Source of the DNA: Streptomyces sp. MMBL 11-1
GTDB lineage: Bacteria > Actinomycetota > Actinomycetes > Streptomycetales > Streptomycetaceae
Length of the DNA stretch: 64,000 bases
Assembly: GCF_028622875.1 (NCBI RefSeq)
Contig: NZ_CP117709.1
Coordinates: 1,984,001 to 2,048,000 of the forward strand
Direction: 5' to 3'
The notes beneath the pieces are model-generated. The model searched no databases. It was not told where the DNA came from and saw nothing but the letters and a program-made list of their open reading frames with translations. Shown in pieces: positions 41,963 through 50,572 of this stretch. Both the position numbers and the translations under genes were made by a program. Each line of letters begins with the position of its first letter. Position 1 is the first letter of the stretch.

Positions 41963-41994
41963 AGAGCCCCGCCGAAAGGATTCGGCGGGGCTCT
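41963..41994 (-). terminator. Terminator of the MFS exporter gene
   Basis: A perfect 14-bp stem (41963-41976, 41981-41994) with loop AGGA lies ~40 bases past the MFS stop. Confidence 0.9.
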
Positions 41995-42032
41995 GACCTG
42001 CGCTGTGTTGACGGCCTGCGCCGTTTCCGGCG

Positions 42033-43652
42033 TCAGATGTGGCCGACTCCGGCACCCGCCTCGGCGTTCTCGCCGCGCTTGGTGAGGGTGGCGACGAAGG
42101 CGGCGACCACGGCGACGACGCCCGCGACCGTGAAGGCCAGGCCCATGCCGGACATGAACGTGTCGTGGATGACCCCGCCGATGCGGTCGATGACGTCCGG
42201 GGTCATCCCGGGAGCCTTGGCGAGCTCCTCGGCCGGGACCATGCCGAACTCGGCGGCCTCCTCCAGCTTCGGGTCGGCTGCGCCGGGCAGGCCCGCGCCC
42301 GCCCAGTTGTCCGCGAAGTCGGAGCTGACCTTGGAGGACATGACCGCTCCGAGGACGGCGGTGCCGAGCGCGCCGCCGACCTGCATGGCGGCCTGCTGGA
42401 GACCGCCGGCCACGCCGGACAGCTCCATGGGCGCGTTGCCGACGATGACCTCGGTCGCGCCGACCATGACCGGGGCGAGCCCGCAGCCGAGCAGGGCGAA
42501 CCAGAGGGACATCACGAAGGTGCCGGTGGAGTCTGTGAGCGTGGTCATGCCGAACATCGCGGTGGCCGTGCAGACCATGCCGCCGACCAGCGGGACGCGG
42601 GGGCCGAACTTGGTGATCAGCAGGCCGGCGACCGGCGAGGAGACGATCATCATGGCGGTCAGCGGCAGCAGGTGGAGGCCGCTGTCGACCGGGCTGAGGC
42701 CGTGGACGCCCTGGAGGAAGAACGTCACGAAGAAGAGGCCGCCCATGAAGGCGAAGGCCATCAGCATCATGAGGACGACACCGGCCGTCAACGGGACGGA
42801 ACGGAACATCCCCAGCGGAACGAGCGGCTCCTTGACCCTGGTCTCCCAGAGGCCGAAGGCGACGAAGAGCAGGATCGCGAGGCCGAGCCACGCCCAGGTG
42901 CGGCCGTCGCCCCAGCCCCAGGCCTCACCGGCCTTGATGATGCCCCAGATGAGGGAGAACATCGCGCCCGAGAGCAGCGCGATGCCGAGGATGTCGAAGG
43001 AGCGCGGCGCGTTGGCGGCACGGTGGTCCTTGAGGATCACCAGGCCGAAGACGAGCGCGATCACGCCGACCGGCACGTTGATGAAGAAGACCGACTGCCA
43101 GCTGACGTGCTCGACGAGCAGACCGCCGACGATCGGGCCGCCCGCGGTGGACGCGCCGATGACCATGCCCCAGATGCCGATGGCCATGTTCAGCTTCTCG
43201 GCGGGGAAGGTGGCGCGCAGCAGGCCGAGTGCGGCCGGCATCAGCAGGGCGCCGAAGAGGCCCTGGAGCACGCGGAAGAGCACGACCAGGACGATCTCTT
43301 GGGAGAAACCGATCGCGGCGGAGGAGATTGCGAATCCCGCGATGCCGATCAGGAAGGTCTGACGGTGGCCGAAGCGGTCGCCCAGCTTGCCCGCGGTGAT
43401 CAGGGCGACGGCGAGGGCGAGCAGATAGCCGTTGGTGATCCACTGGACGTCGGCGAGCGAGGCACCGAGGTCCTTCTGGATCGCGGGGTTCGCGATGGCG
43501 ACGATGGTGCCGTCGAGGGCGACCATCATCACGCCGAGGGCGACGGCGAAGAGGGTCAGCCAGGGGTGGCCGCGAAGCCCCTTGGCCGGGGCGGGTCCTG
43601 CGTTGTCTTCGGGCTCCCGCGGCGCCTTCTCGACGGTGGTCTGACTAGTCAT
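42033..43652 (-). CDS. DHA2-type MFS multidrug exporter
   Basis: A 539-residue, 14-helix EmrB/QacA-family drug:proton antiporter. Family motifs are 'DGTIVAIANPAIQKDLG' (helix 1, motif D1), 'GKLGDRFGHRQTFLIG' (motif A) and 'GASTAGGPIVGGLLVEHVSW' (motif C). It is divergent from a TetR gene across 127 bases with operator-like repeats, the usual arrangement for ligand-induced efflux. No ribosome binding site precedes the ATG and the predicted -10 is only six bases away, so the mRNA may be leaderless. Confidence 0.92.
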   Translation of the reverse strand: MTSQTTVEKAPREPEDNAGPAPAKGLRGHPWLTLFAVALGVMMVALDGTIVAIANPAIQKDLGASLADVQWITNGYLLALAVALITAGKLGDRFGHRQTFLIGIAGFAISSAAIGFSQEIVLVVLFRVLQGLFGALLMPAALGLLRATFPAEKLNMAIGIWGMVIGASTAGGPIVGGLLVEHVSWQSVFFINVPVGVIALVFGLVILKDHRAANAPRSFDILGIALLSGAMFSLIWGIIKAGEAWGWGDGRTWAWLGLAILLFVAFGLWETRVKEPLVPLGMFRSVPLTAGVVLMMLMAFAFMGGLFFVTFFLQGVHGLSPVDSGLHLLPLTAMMIVSSPVAGLLITKFGPRVPLVGGMVCTATAMFGMTTLTDSTGTFVMSLWFALLGCGLAPVMVGATEVIVGNAPMELSGVAGGLQQAAMQVGGALGTAVLGAVMSSKVSSDFADNWAGAGLPGAADPKLEEAAEFGMVPAEELAKAPGMTPDVIDRIGGVIHDTFMSGMGLAFTVAGVVAVVAAFVATLTKRGENAEAGAGVGHI

Positions 43653-43658
43653 ACGGCG

Positions 43659-43735
43659 AGACTAGTGACAGCTGCTGACAGTTGACAAACCAATTCACAA
43701 GTCAGTAACTGTCACGTAGCTCACACGTAGCTCAC
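43659..43735. promoter_or_regulatory. MFS/TetR divergent promoter and operator
   Basis: On the minus strand TTGTCA (43688-43683) and TAGTCT (43664-43659), 18 bases apart, form a promoter for the exporter. An inverted repeat TGACAGTT/AACTGTCA (43676-43683, 43707-43714) overlaps it, and a direct repeat ACGTAGCTCAC (43714-43724, 43725-43735) lies on the TetR side. Either could bind the TetR protein. Confidence 0.55.
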
Positions 43736-43779
43736 AGGTATGCTGAGCTGGACAAACACGGGAAAAGAGGAACCGGTAC

Positions 43780-44433
43780 GTGATCGACGGGCAGACAGTG
43801 GAGCCCCGAGCCGGACTGCGTGAACGCAAGAAGCAGCGCACTCGGGACGCCCTCGTACGCGCCTCCCTCGAACTGTTCACCACCCAGGGGTACGAACGGA
43901 CCACGGTCGACGAGATCGTCGACGCCGTGGAGGTCTCGCAGCGCACCTTCTTCCGCTACTTCGCGAGCAAGGAGGACGCCACCTTCGCCGTGCAGGAGAT
44001 GGTCGAGTCCCGCTTCATCGAGGAGCTGCGCCGCCGCCCCGAGGGCGAAGCCCCCTTCGAGGCCATGCGCCGGGCCGTGCTGTGCGCGTGGAACAGCATC
44101 GGCGAGGCGATCGAGGAGGTCGTCACCGTCGACCTCCACATGCGGACCTACCAGATGATCGAGTCGACCCCCACCCTGCTCGCCGCCCATATGCGGCGCG
44201 GCGTCGCCCTGGAGAACCAGATCGCTCTGCTGATCGCGGAGCGTGAGGGGCTCGACGTGGAGCGGGACCCCCGGCCGCGGGTGGCCGTCGCCGCGTTCTC
44301 CGGGGTGATGCGGGTGACCGGCCAGCTGTGGGGCCGGGGGCTCGACCCGACGGTGGAGGCGCTGCGCGACCTGACCGAGGAGTATCTCGACCAGCTCGTC
44401 CCGGCCCTCGCCCAGGACTGGCGTCGGGAGTAG
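43780..44433 (+). CDS. TetR-family transcriptional regulator
   Basis: A 217-residue repressor with N-terminal HTH 'ASLELFTTQGYERTTVDEIV' and 'VSQRTFFRYFASKEDATFAV' (~28-70), then an all-helical ligand domain. The FFRYF recognition helix is typical of the family. It most likely represses the divergent exporter at 42033 and itself. The GTG start at 43780 has AGAGG upstream. Confidence 0.9.
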   Translation: MIDGQTVEPRAGLRERKKQRTRDALVRASLELFTTQGYERTTVDEIVDAVEVSQRTFFRYFASKEDATFAVQEMVESRFIEELRRRPEGEAPFEAMRRAVLCAWNSIGEAIEEVVTVDLHMRTYQMIESTPTLLAAHMRRGVALENQIALLIAEREGLDVERDPRPRVAVAAFSGVMRVTGQLWGRGLDPTVEALRDLTEEYLDQLVPALAQDWRRE

Positions 44434-44447
44434 CGCGACCCCGGGTC

Positions 44448-44545
44448 GGCGATGACCCCGGGCCAGTAATGCCTCCGGGTCAGCGGTAGCCCCGGGTCAG
44501 CGGTGCCCCCGTCCAGTGGTGGCCCCGGGCAGCGATGGCCCCGCG
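44448..44545. repeat. Degenerate CCCCGGGTCAGCGGT tandem repeats
   Basis: About five imperfect ~19-bp units follow the TetR stop (GACCCCGGGTCGGCGATGA, CCCCGGGTCAGCGGTAG, and so on). They are non-coding. Confidence 0.75.
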
Positions 44546-44635
44546 TGGGAGATCCGTGATGAATCCTTCGCGAACCGGTGATGTACCTCACCCGAAGTCA
44601 CGGGGGCCGGCCCGCGTCTCCTAGGGTGTGGCGCA

Positions 44636-45844
44636 GTGACTTCCTTCGACACCTCACCCACGTTGACCGCATGGCGCGCTCTGCTCGCCGTGGCGGTGGT
44701 GTTCGTGATGCTGGCGACGACGGGCTGGAGCGCCGTCCGCGACCGGTACACCGACGGGCCACGCGAACTCGCGCTCGCCTCCTGGGCGCGGGACCGGATA
44801 GCCGGCCGCTCGCTGCCGGACGCCGATTCTCCCGCCTACCGGCTGGCGCACTTCTTCGCCACCCTCACCTCGGGACAGCAGATCGCCCTCGCGGGCAAGT
44901 ACCCGTCGGTGGTGGGGAACCTGAACGGCGCTCCGGTCACCCTGCGCTACTACGCGAACCGGGTGGCCCTCAGACAGGCCGTGGCCGTGGAGAAGACGCG
45001 GGCGCACGACGAGAAGCTCTCGCCGGACGGGCGCGGCGAGGCGGAGGCCCGTCTCGGCCGGTTCCGGTCGATGCTCGCGGGCAAGCGCCAGATCCTGGCC
45101 TTCGACCCTTCCGGAATGGGCCGTGCGGCGGAGGTGTTCGGGGATCTCGACCGGGCCGCCCGGGTCTCCGTCGTCGTTCCGGGCGTCGACACCCATCTGC
45201 TGACCCTGGAGCGCAGCACCCGCGCGTACAGGGCCCCCGTCGGCATGGCCAGGTCCCTGTACAAGGCGGAGCGCTCGGCCTCCCCGGGCACCCGTACGGC
45301 TGTCATCGCGTGGGCCGACTACACCGCACCGGCCGGTCTCGGCATGGACGCGGCGCTGGGCGGACTCGCGGCGAACGGTGCGGTCCGGCTGAACGCGATG
45401 GTCGGCGCGCTGCCCGGCGCCTCGAAGGTCTCGCTGTTCTGCCACAGCTACGGCTCCGTGGTGTGCGGGGTGGCCGCGCACCGGGCCCACGACCGGGTGG
45501 CCGACATCGCGGTCGCGGGCAGCCCCGGCATGCGGGTCGCCAACGCCGGGCAACTGGGGACCGGCGCCCGGATCTGGGCGACGCGGGACGGGGACGACTG
45601 GATCGGGGACGTACCCCATCTGGAGTTCGGCGGGATCGGTCACGGGGCCGACCCGGTCGACCCGGCGTTCGGCGCGCGGGTCGTCTCGGCGGCCGGGGCC
45701 GCCGGGCACAGCGGCTACTTCGAACCGGGCACCGAGAGCCTCGACAACTTCGCCGCGATCGGCGTCGGAGCGTACGGATCGGTCAGCTGCGCGAGCGCCG
45801 ACAGCACGTGCCACCGCGGTATTTCCGGCGAGCGGGACGGCTGA
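44636..45844 (+). CDS. Membrane-anchored alpha/beta hydrolase (DUF1023-like), paralogue A
   Basis: The 402-residue protein has an uncleaved or signal-type N-terminal helix (residues 13-32) and an extracytoplasmic alpha/beta hydrolase domain. 'LAGKYPSVVGNLNGAPVTLR' and 'RQILAFDPSGMGRAAEVFGD' are shared with the gene at 49442. The nucleophile elbow is 'FCHSYGSVVCG' (Ser ~270); catalytic His is probably in 'GHSGYFEPGT'. The family resembles actinobacterial DUF1023 esterases; the substrate is unknown. GTG 44636 is the first plausible start; TAGGGT ten bases upstream looks like a -10, suggesting a very short leader. Confidence 0.8.
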   Translation: MTSFDTSPTLTAWRALLAVAVVFVMLATTGWSAVRDRYTDGPRELALASWARDRIAGRSLPDADSPAYRLAHFFATLTSGQQIALAGKYPSVVGNLNGAPVTLRYYANRVALRQAVAVEKTRAHDEKLSPDGRGEAEARLGRFRSMLAGKRQILAFDPSGMGRAAEVFGDLDRAARVSVVVPGVDTHLLTLERSTRAYRAPVGMARSLYKAERSASPGTRTAVIAWADYTAPAGLGMDAALGGLAANGAVRLNAMVGALPGASKVSLFCHSYGSVVCGVAAHRAHDRVADIAVAGSPGMRVANAGQLGTGARIWATRDGDDWIGDVPHLEFGGIGHGADPVDPAFGARVVSAAGAAGHSGYFEPGTESLDNFAAIGVGAYGSVSCASADSTCHRGISGERDG

Positions 45845-45879
45845 CGCGCGTAGAGGTCGGTGTCGGGCGGATTAATCGG

Positions 45880-45905
45880 GAGACCCCCCGTTGCCGGTGG
45901 GTCTC
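45880..45905 (+). terminator. Weak hairpin after hydrolase A
   Basis: A 7-bp stem GAGACCC/GGGTCTC (45880-45886, 45899-45905), 36 bases past the stop. Confidence 0.45.
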
Positions 45906-45951
45906 GCTCCGAGGGGGGACGCGGGCGACTGTGCCGCATACGATGAGGCAC

Positions 45952-46917
45952 ATGGGTGATGTGCTGGCCGGAATTCATGCCACCTGGGAGTTCGACACCG
46001 ACTCCGTGCTCATCCGCTTCGAACGGGGCATCCGCACACCGAAGCTCTTCCAGAGCCTCCGGGAACGCCGCATCCCGTATGCGGCGTTGTCGTCGGTGAC
46101 GCTGACCCCCGGCAAGCGGGGCACGGTGGTTCTGCGTGCCGTGCCGAGAGCGGGTGCCGATCCCCTGGTGGAGGCTGCCTCCGGGCAGCTCAAGGAGGGG
46201 TGCGACCCCTATCGCCTGGTGCTTCCGGCGGAGCGGGAGGTGCTCGCCGAGTATTACGCGGACGAGCTGCGGGCCCTGCTCGACCCGGCGTCCGGCGAGA
46301 GCGCCGACCGCTTCCTGGTGGCGGCCCCCGAGGCCCCGATGAACTTCAAGGCGTACGACGGCCGGGCCAGCTTCGACGGCGAGCGGATCTCCTTCCGGTG
46401 GTCCTGGACCGGGGCCTCCAGCGCCAAGTGGAAGGCCGGCGACCAGACCTTCCGGGTGGGTGAACTGGCTGGAATCGTGTGGCGCTCACCCGAGGCGCTG
46501 GACGGCTATCTGCGTCTGGTGCCCCGCGCGGCGGCCCCGGTCGACCACCGCACCGGCGGCAGCCTGGGCGACCTGCACGGTCCCGGCGGCTCCGGGGACG
46601 CGGACGGCGGGGTGCCCGCGGGCATACCGGCCGAGCTCCGGGCCGCCCGCGCGGACCAGGATCCGGCGGCCGTGCTGTTCGGCCTGGGCTACGGGCCGGT
46701 GCACGAGTCGCTGCCGTTCGCCGCCGCCGTCCTGGAATCCGTACGCCGGACCCAGCCCGCGCCCGCCGCCCCCGCCCCGGTCCTGGTGAACGCCGGGCGG
46801 CGCGATCCGGCGGACATCGCCGAGCGGATACATCACCTCGGCGAGCTGCATCAGGCCGGACTGGTGACGGACGCCGAGTACAGCGCGAAGAAGGCCCAGC
46901 TGCTCGCGGAGCTGTGA
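45952..46917 (+). CDS. DUF4429 / SHOCT domain protein
   Basis: The 321-residue protein begins MGDVLAGIHATWEFDTDSVL and has two successive DUF4429 beta domains (~5-115 and ~120-190; the second opens 'NFKAYDGRASFDGERISFRW'). A disordered Gly/Ala/Pro segment leads to a C-terminal SHOCT helix pair ('IAERIHHLGELHQAGLVTDA', 'EYSAKKAQLLAEL'). SHOCT modules mediate oligomerisation or binding; the role is unknown. ATG 45952 matches the conserved family start. Confidence 0.87.
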   Translation: MGDVLAGIHATWEFDTDSVLIRFERGIRTPKLFQSLRERRIPYAALSSVTLTPGKRGTVVLRAVPRAGADPLVEAASGQLKEGCDPYRLVLPAEREVLAEYYADELRALLDPASGESADRFLVAAPEAPMNFKAYDGRASFDGERISFRWSWTGASSAKWKAGDQTFRVGELAGIVWRSPEALDGYLRLVPRAAAPVDHRTGGSLGDLHGPGGSGDADGGVPAGIPAELRAARADQDPAAVLFGLGYGPVHESLPFAAAVLESVRRTQPAPAAPAPVLVNAGRRDPADIAERIHHLGELHQAGLVTDAEYSAKKAQLLAEL

Positions 46918-46920
46918 TCC

Positions 46921-47085
46921 CGCGCCTTGTGGGTCCCGTGGGTCCCGTGGGTCCCGTGTGTCCTGCGCCCTGTTGTCCCGTGCCCCGGGTGTCGTGTGTG
47001 CCGCGTGCCCTGTGTTCTGCCGCCCCGTGTGCCCTGCCCCGCGCCCTGGGACCTGCTGTCCCGCGTCCCGTGTCCTGTGTCGTCG
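46921..47085. repeat. T/G-rich tandem repeat tract
   Basis: The unit GTGGGTCCC is repeated three times, followed by ~140 bases of degenerate GTGCCCTGT/GTCCCGTG words. It fills most of the 270-base gap between the DUF4429 gene and the two-component operon and is non-coding, with base composition (few A, strand-asymmetric T and G) unlike its surroundings. Confidence 0.85.
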
Positions 47086-47102
47086 CCGGGCAGGTGACCC
47101 CG

Positions 47103-47178
47103 TACCGGGGTATGAGGCGGACCCGTCGAGGGTCGCGACCCCGGTATGACGCCCCCGCGCTCCCGGCCTGCCTAGGCT
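47103..47178 (+). promoter_or_regulatory. Promoter and activator site of the NarL-type two-component operon
   Basis: A near-palindrome TACCGGGGTA (47103-47112) lies upstream of CCGGTATGACGCCCCC (47141-47156) and a -10-like TAGGCT (47173-47178). The CCGG-to-TA distance is 32 bases, exactly as in the region before the gene at 49442. Confidence 0.55.
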
Positions 47179-47187
47179 GACCGGGCC

Positions 47188-48525
47188 ATGTCCACTTCCC
47201 CCGCCGGGCCCCCGCCGCCCGCCGACGGCCTGCTGAGCGCCGCCCGCCGCAATCTGCGCGAGCTCGCCCATGGGCTGTCCCACGCGTCCCATCCGTCCAC
47301 CCCGCTGCTCGCGGAAGCCCCGAAGCGGTGGCAGCGGCTGCTGCCGTACGCCGTCGTACTCGCCCTGACCGCGACCTTCATCCCGGTCACCATCAACGTC
47401 CTGACCTCGCAGTACGGCGTGCCGGGCGCACTGGCCGGGGCGCTCGGGGTGGCCCAGGCCGCCCCGCTGCTGATGCTGGCCCACCGGCCCCTGCAGGCGT
47501 GGTGGATCATCTTCCCGGCCGATGTCGTGGGCGCGCTGGTGCTGCTGGCGCATCAGCCCGAGCGGCACGACACCTGGCCCTGGCCCCCGCCGGTCCTGGT
47601 CGCGTATCTCTTCCTGCTGCTGGCCCTCGGCCTGCGCGAGACGCGGCGTACCGTCGTCGCCGTCTGGGCGGTGACGGCCGCGACGGGGGCGGCCCTGCAT
47701 CTGATCGCTCCCTCGGACCGCAGCACCGGCAGCGCCCTGCTGCTGCCGATCCTCGGCGCGGTCGTCCTGGTCATCGGGGCGGCGGTACGGGAGCGGGGCG
47801 AGGCGACGCGGCGGCTGGCCGAGCAGGAGACGATCAGCGAGGCGGAACGGGCGCAGCGCACGCTGCTGGAGGAGCGGACGCGGATCGCCCGTGAGCTGCA
47901 CGACGTGGTCGCGCACCACATGTCGGTGATCACCGTGCAGGCCGACTCCGCGCCGTACCGGACCTCCGGGCTCTCGGAGCCCGCGCGGGAGGAGTTCGCC
48001 TCGATCGCGGCGGCGGCGCGGGAGTCCCTCGGCGAGATGCGGCGGCTGCTGTCGGTGCTGCGCAGCGACGGCACCGAGGGCGACCGGGCGCCGCAGCCGG
48101 GACTGGACCGGCTCCAGCAGCTGGTGGAGGCGACGGTACGGGCCGGGCTGCCGGCGGAGCTTTCGCTCGCCGCTGACCTGGGCGAGGTGCCGTCGGCGGT
48201 GGATCTGTCGGCGTACCGGATCGTGCAGGAGGCACTGGCCAACGTGGTGCGGCACGCGCCCGGGGCGCACACCCAGGTCTCGGTCCGGGCCTCCGCGGGT
48301 CATCTGAACGTGCTGGTCGTCAACGGCCCCGCGCCGAAGCCCGCCGCACCGCTGGAGAGCGCCGGGACCGGGCACGGGCTGGTGGGGATGCGGGAGCGCG
48401 TACGGTTGACCGGCGGCACGCTGGACACCGGGCCGCTGCCCGACGGAGGGTTCCGGGTGGCCGCCCGGATGCCGCTGCCTCCGGTCGTGTCGCCGTCCGC
48501 CCCACCCCCTTCGGAGGATCTGTGA
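47188..48525 (+). CDS. Sensor histidine kinase, NarL/DesK type
   Basis: The 445-residue kinase has a ~45-residue cytoplasmic start, about five or six membrane helices (~50-205) with almost no extracellular loop, a coiled linker, a HisKA_3 dimerisation domain with phospho-acceptor His238 in 'ARELHDVVAHHMSVITVQAD' and an HATPase_c domain ('IVQEALANVVRHAPGAHTQV', 'GHGLVGMRERVRLTGG'). Sensing probably occurs within the membrane, as for DesK/LiaS-like kinases that follow envelope or lipid state. It overlaps the regulator gene by four bases. Confidence 0.92.
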   Translation: MSTSPAGPPPPADGLLSAARRNLRELAHGLSHASHPSTPLLAEAPKRWQRLLPYAVVLALTATFIPVTINVLTSQYGVPGALAGALGVAQAAPLLMLAHRPLQAWWIIFPADVVGALVLLAHQPERHDTWPWPPPVLVAYLFLLLALGLRETRRTVVAVWAVTAATGAALHLIAPSDRSTGSALLLPILGAVVLVIGAAVRERGEATRRLAEQETISEAERAQRTLLEERTRIARELHDVVAHHMSVITVQADSAPYRTSGLSEPAREEFASIAAAARESLGEMRRLLSVLRSDGTEGDRAPQPGLDRLQQLVEATVRAGLPAELSLAADLGEVPSAVDLSAYRIVQEALANVVRHAPGAHTQVSVRASAGHLNVLVVNGPAPKPAAPLESAGTGHGLVGMRERVRLTGGTLDTGPLPDGGFRVAARMPLPPVVSPSAPPPSEDL

Positions 48526-49211
48526 CCATCCGCGTGATCATCGTCGACGACCAGGCCATGGTGCGGGCCGGATTCGCGGCGCTGCTGGCGGCGCAGAGCG
48601 ACATCGACGTGGTGGGCGAGGCGGCGGACGGCCGCCAGGGCGTCGACGTCAGCCGCAACCAGCACCCCGATGTCGTCCTCATGGACGTCCGGATGCCGGA
48701 GATGGACGGACTGGCCGCCGCGCGCGAGCTGTTGAACCCGCCGGTGGGGGTGGTGCACCGGCCGAAGGTCCTGATGCTCACCACGTTCGACGTGGACGAC
48801 TACGTGTACGAGGCGCTGCGCGCCGGCGCGTCCGGGTTCCTGCTGAAGGACGCCCCGCCCGCCGATCTGATCGCGGCCGTACGGGTGGTGGCGGCCGGGG
48901 ACGCGCTGCTCGCGCCCTCGGTGACCCGGCGGCTGATCGCGGACTTCGCGGCGCAGCGGCCCTCCGGGGCGACGCGCGGCGGCCAGGCACTCCGGCTGAA
49001 CGGGCTGACCCCGCGCGAGAGCGAGGTGCTGGAGCTGATCGCCCGGGGGCTGTCGAACCAGGAGATCGCGGGGCGGCTGGTGCTGGCCGAGCAGACCGTC
49101 AAGACGCACATCGGGCGGGTGCTGGCCAAGCTGGATCTGCGGGACCGGGCGCAGGCGGTGATCTTCGCGTACGAGTCGGGGCTGGTGACGCCGGGGGACG
49201 CGGGGGCGTAG
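48522..49211 (+). CDS. Response regulator, NarL/LuxR family
   Basis: A 229-residue regulator with receiver domain (acidic pair Asp9/Asp10, phospho-acceptor Asp55 in VVLMDVRMPE, Lys in 'GFLLKDAPPADL') and C-terminal LuxR-type HTH ('LTPRESEVLELIARGLSNQE', 'EQTVKTHIGRVLAKL'). GTG 48522 overlaps the kinase stop (GTGA). It probably binds the TACCSGGGTA-type sites before its own operon and before the hydrolase operon at 49442. Confidence 0.93.
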   Translation: MTIRVIIVDDQAMVRAGFAALLAAQSDIDVVGEAADGRQGVDVSRNQHPDVVLMDVRMPEMDGLAAARELLNPPVGVVHRPKVLMLTTFDVDDYVYEALRAGASGFLLKDAPPADLIAAVRVVAAGDALLAPSVTRRLIADFAAQRPSGATRGGQALRLNGLTPRESEVLELIARGLSNQEIAGRLVLAEQTVKTHIGRVLAKLDLRDRAQAVIFAYESGLVTPGDAGA

Positions 49212-49328
49212 GAGGCCTTCGTCGTACGAGACTTTCCGGGCGCGCCGCCCCCGCCGTACGGCGCTCCGTGCGCACGGGGGCCGCCCCCGCCGAACGGCCT
49301 TCTCCGGGTGTGCGCCTCGTCCACCCCC

Positions 49329-49395
49329 TACCCGGGTATCACCCCGCGGTTGGCCCTCCGGTGTGACGCCCCCTCACCCGTCCTCTTCCTACCTT
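49329..49395 (+). promoter_or_regulatory. Promoter and activator site of the hydrolase-acyltransferase operon
   Basis: A perfect palindrome TACCCGGGTA (49329-49338), then CCGGTGTGACGCCCCC (49358-49373) and -10-like TACCTT (49390-49395). The last two elements match the kinase promoter at 15 of 16 bases and with identical spacing. Confidence 0.55.
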
Positions 49396-49441
49396 CCTCC
49401 CGGTCGCACCGGTCGGTGCGGATCCGGAGAGGGAGGGCACG

Positions 49442-50572
49442 ATGCGCCGATACGCGAGGACCATGGTCGCGTTCGCACTGGCAACCAGCGTGGTGACAGG
49501 GACCGCGGGCTGGGTTTCGACGGATGCGCAGCAGGCGCTGACCGGCCCGCCGCCGGGCAGTGCGCAGTGGCGGGCGGACCGGACGCCGGGGCTGGGGCTG
49601 CCGGACCCGGAGCGGGCCACGCCCGCCGAAGTCGCTTCGTTCTTCGCCGGGTTGAGCGCCGACGAGCGGCAACTCCTGCTCGTACGTCATCCGTCCGTCG
49701 TCGGCAATCTCGACGGGACGCCCCTCGAACTGCGCTACCGCGCCAACTCCCTCGCGCTGGCCGCCGAGGAAGACCCCCGCTACCGCTCGCTCGCCGCCCC
49801 CGGCCGCCAGATCCTCGCGTTCGACCCGCGCGGACGCGGTCAGGTCGCCGAGGTCTTCGGGGACCTGCGCACGGCGCACCGGGTCTCGGTGGTGGTGCCG
49901 GGGTCCGACAACGACGCCGGGACCTTCGACCGGAAGGTCGTGAGCCACGGGGCTCCGGCCGGCATGGCCAGGACCCTGCACACGGCGGCCGGTCCGGGGA
50001 CCGCCGTCATCGCCTGGGTCGGGTACACCACCCCGGTGGGCGTCGGGCTCGACGCGGCCACCGGCCGACTCGCGGAGGCGGGGGCCGGGCGGCTGACCCG
50101 GTTCACGGAGGGCCTGGCGGCGGACGGGCTGCCCGCGCCCGCCGTGTTCTGCCACAGCTACGGCTCGGTGGTCTGCGGCCTGGCCGCGCACCGCCTTCCC
50201 GCCACCGACCTGGTGGTCCTCGGCTCCCCCGGGATGCGCGCCGACGACGTGGGCGGGCTGCGGACGGACGCCCGGGTCTGGGCGGCGAAGGACCCGACCG
50301 ACTGGATCGACGATGTGCCCAACGTGCGCTTCGCGGGCCTCGGTCACGGGACGGACCCGGCCGATCCGGCGTTCGGCGCCCGCCGTGTACCGGCGGACGA
50401 GGCACGGGGGCACGCCGGCTACTTCGAACCCGGGACGGATTCGCTGCGGACCTTCGCCGCCATCGCGCGCGGTGACGTGGCGGCGCCCGCCCCGGACACG
50501 GCGGAACCGGGCCCGGCAGATGCCGCCCCGGTGCTGGAGGCCGCCCCGGCCCTGGAAGGCGCGGCCCGATGA
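49442..50572 (+). CDS. Exported alpha/beta hydrolase (DUF1023-like), paralogue B
   Basis: A 376-residue paralogue of the protein at 44636, sharing 'RHPSVVGNLDGTPLELRYRA', 'RQILAFDPRGRGQVAEVFGD' and the nucleophile elbow 'FCHSYGSVVCG' (Ser ~238), with 'GHAGYFEPGTDSL' near the end carrying the probable catalytic His. Its N-terminus is a signal peptide (cleavage near residue 25-30) and the C-terminus is a Pro/Ala-rich tail. It overlaps the acyltransferase gene by ATGA, so the two products likely act together on an envelope or exported substrate. GGAGAGGGAGG precedes the ATG. Confidence 0.82.
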   Translation: MRRYARTMVAFALATSVVTGTAGWVSTDAQQALTGPPPGSAQWRADRTPGLGLPDPERATPAEVASFFAGLSADERQLLLVRHPSVVGNLDGTPLELRYRANSLALAAEEDPRYRSLAAPGRQILAFDPRGRGQVAEVFGDLRTAHRVSVVVPGSDNDAGTFDRKVVSHGAPAGMARTLHTAAGPGTAVIAWVGYTTPVGVGLDAATGRLAEAGAGRLTRFTEGLAADGLPAPAVFCHSYGSVVCGLAAHRLPATDLVVLGSPGMRADDVGGLRTDARVWAAKDPTDWIDDVPNVRFAGLGHGTDPADPAFGARRVPADEARGHAGYFEPGTDSLRTFAAIARGDVAAPAPDTAEPGPADAAPVLEAAPALEGAAR

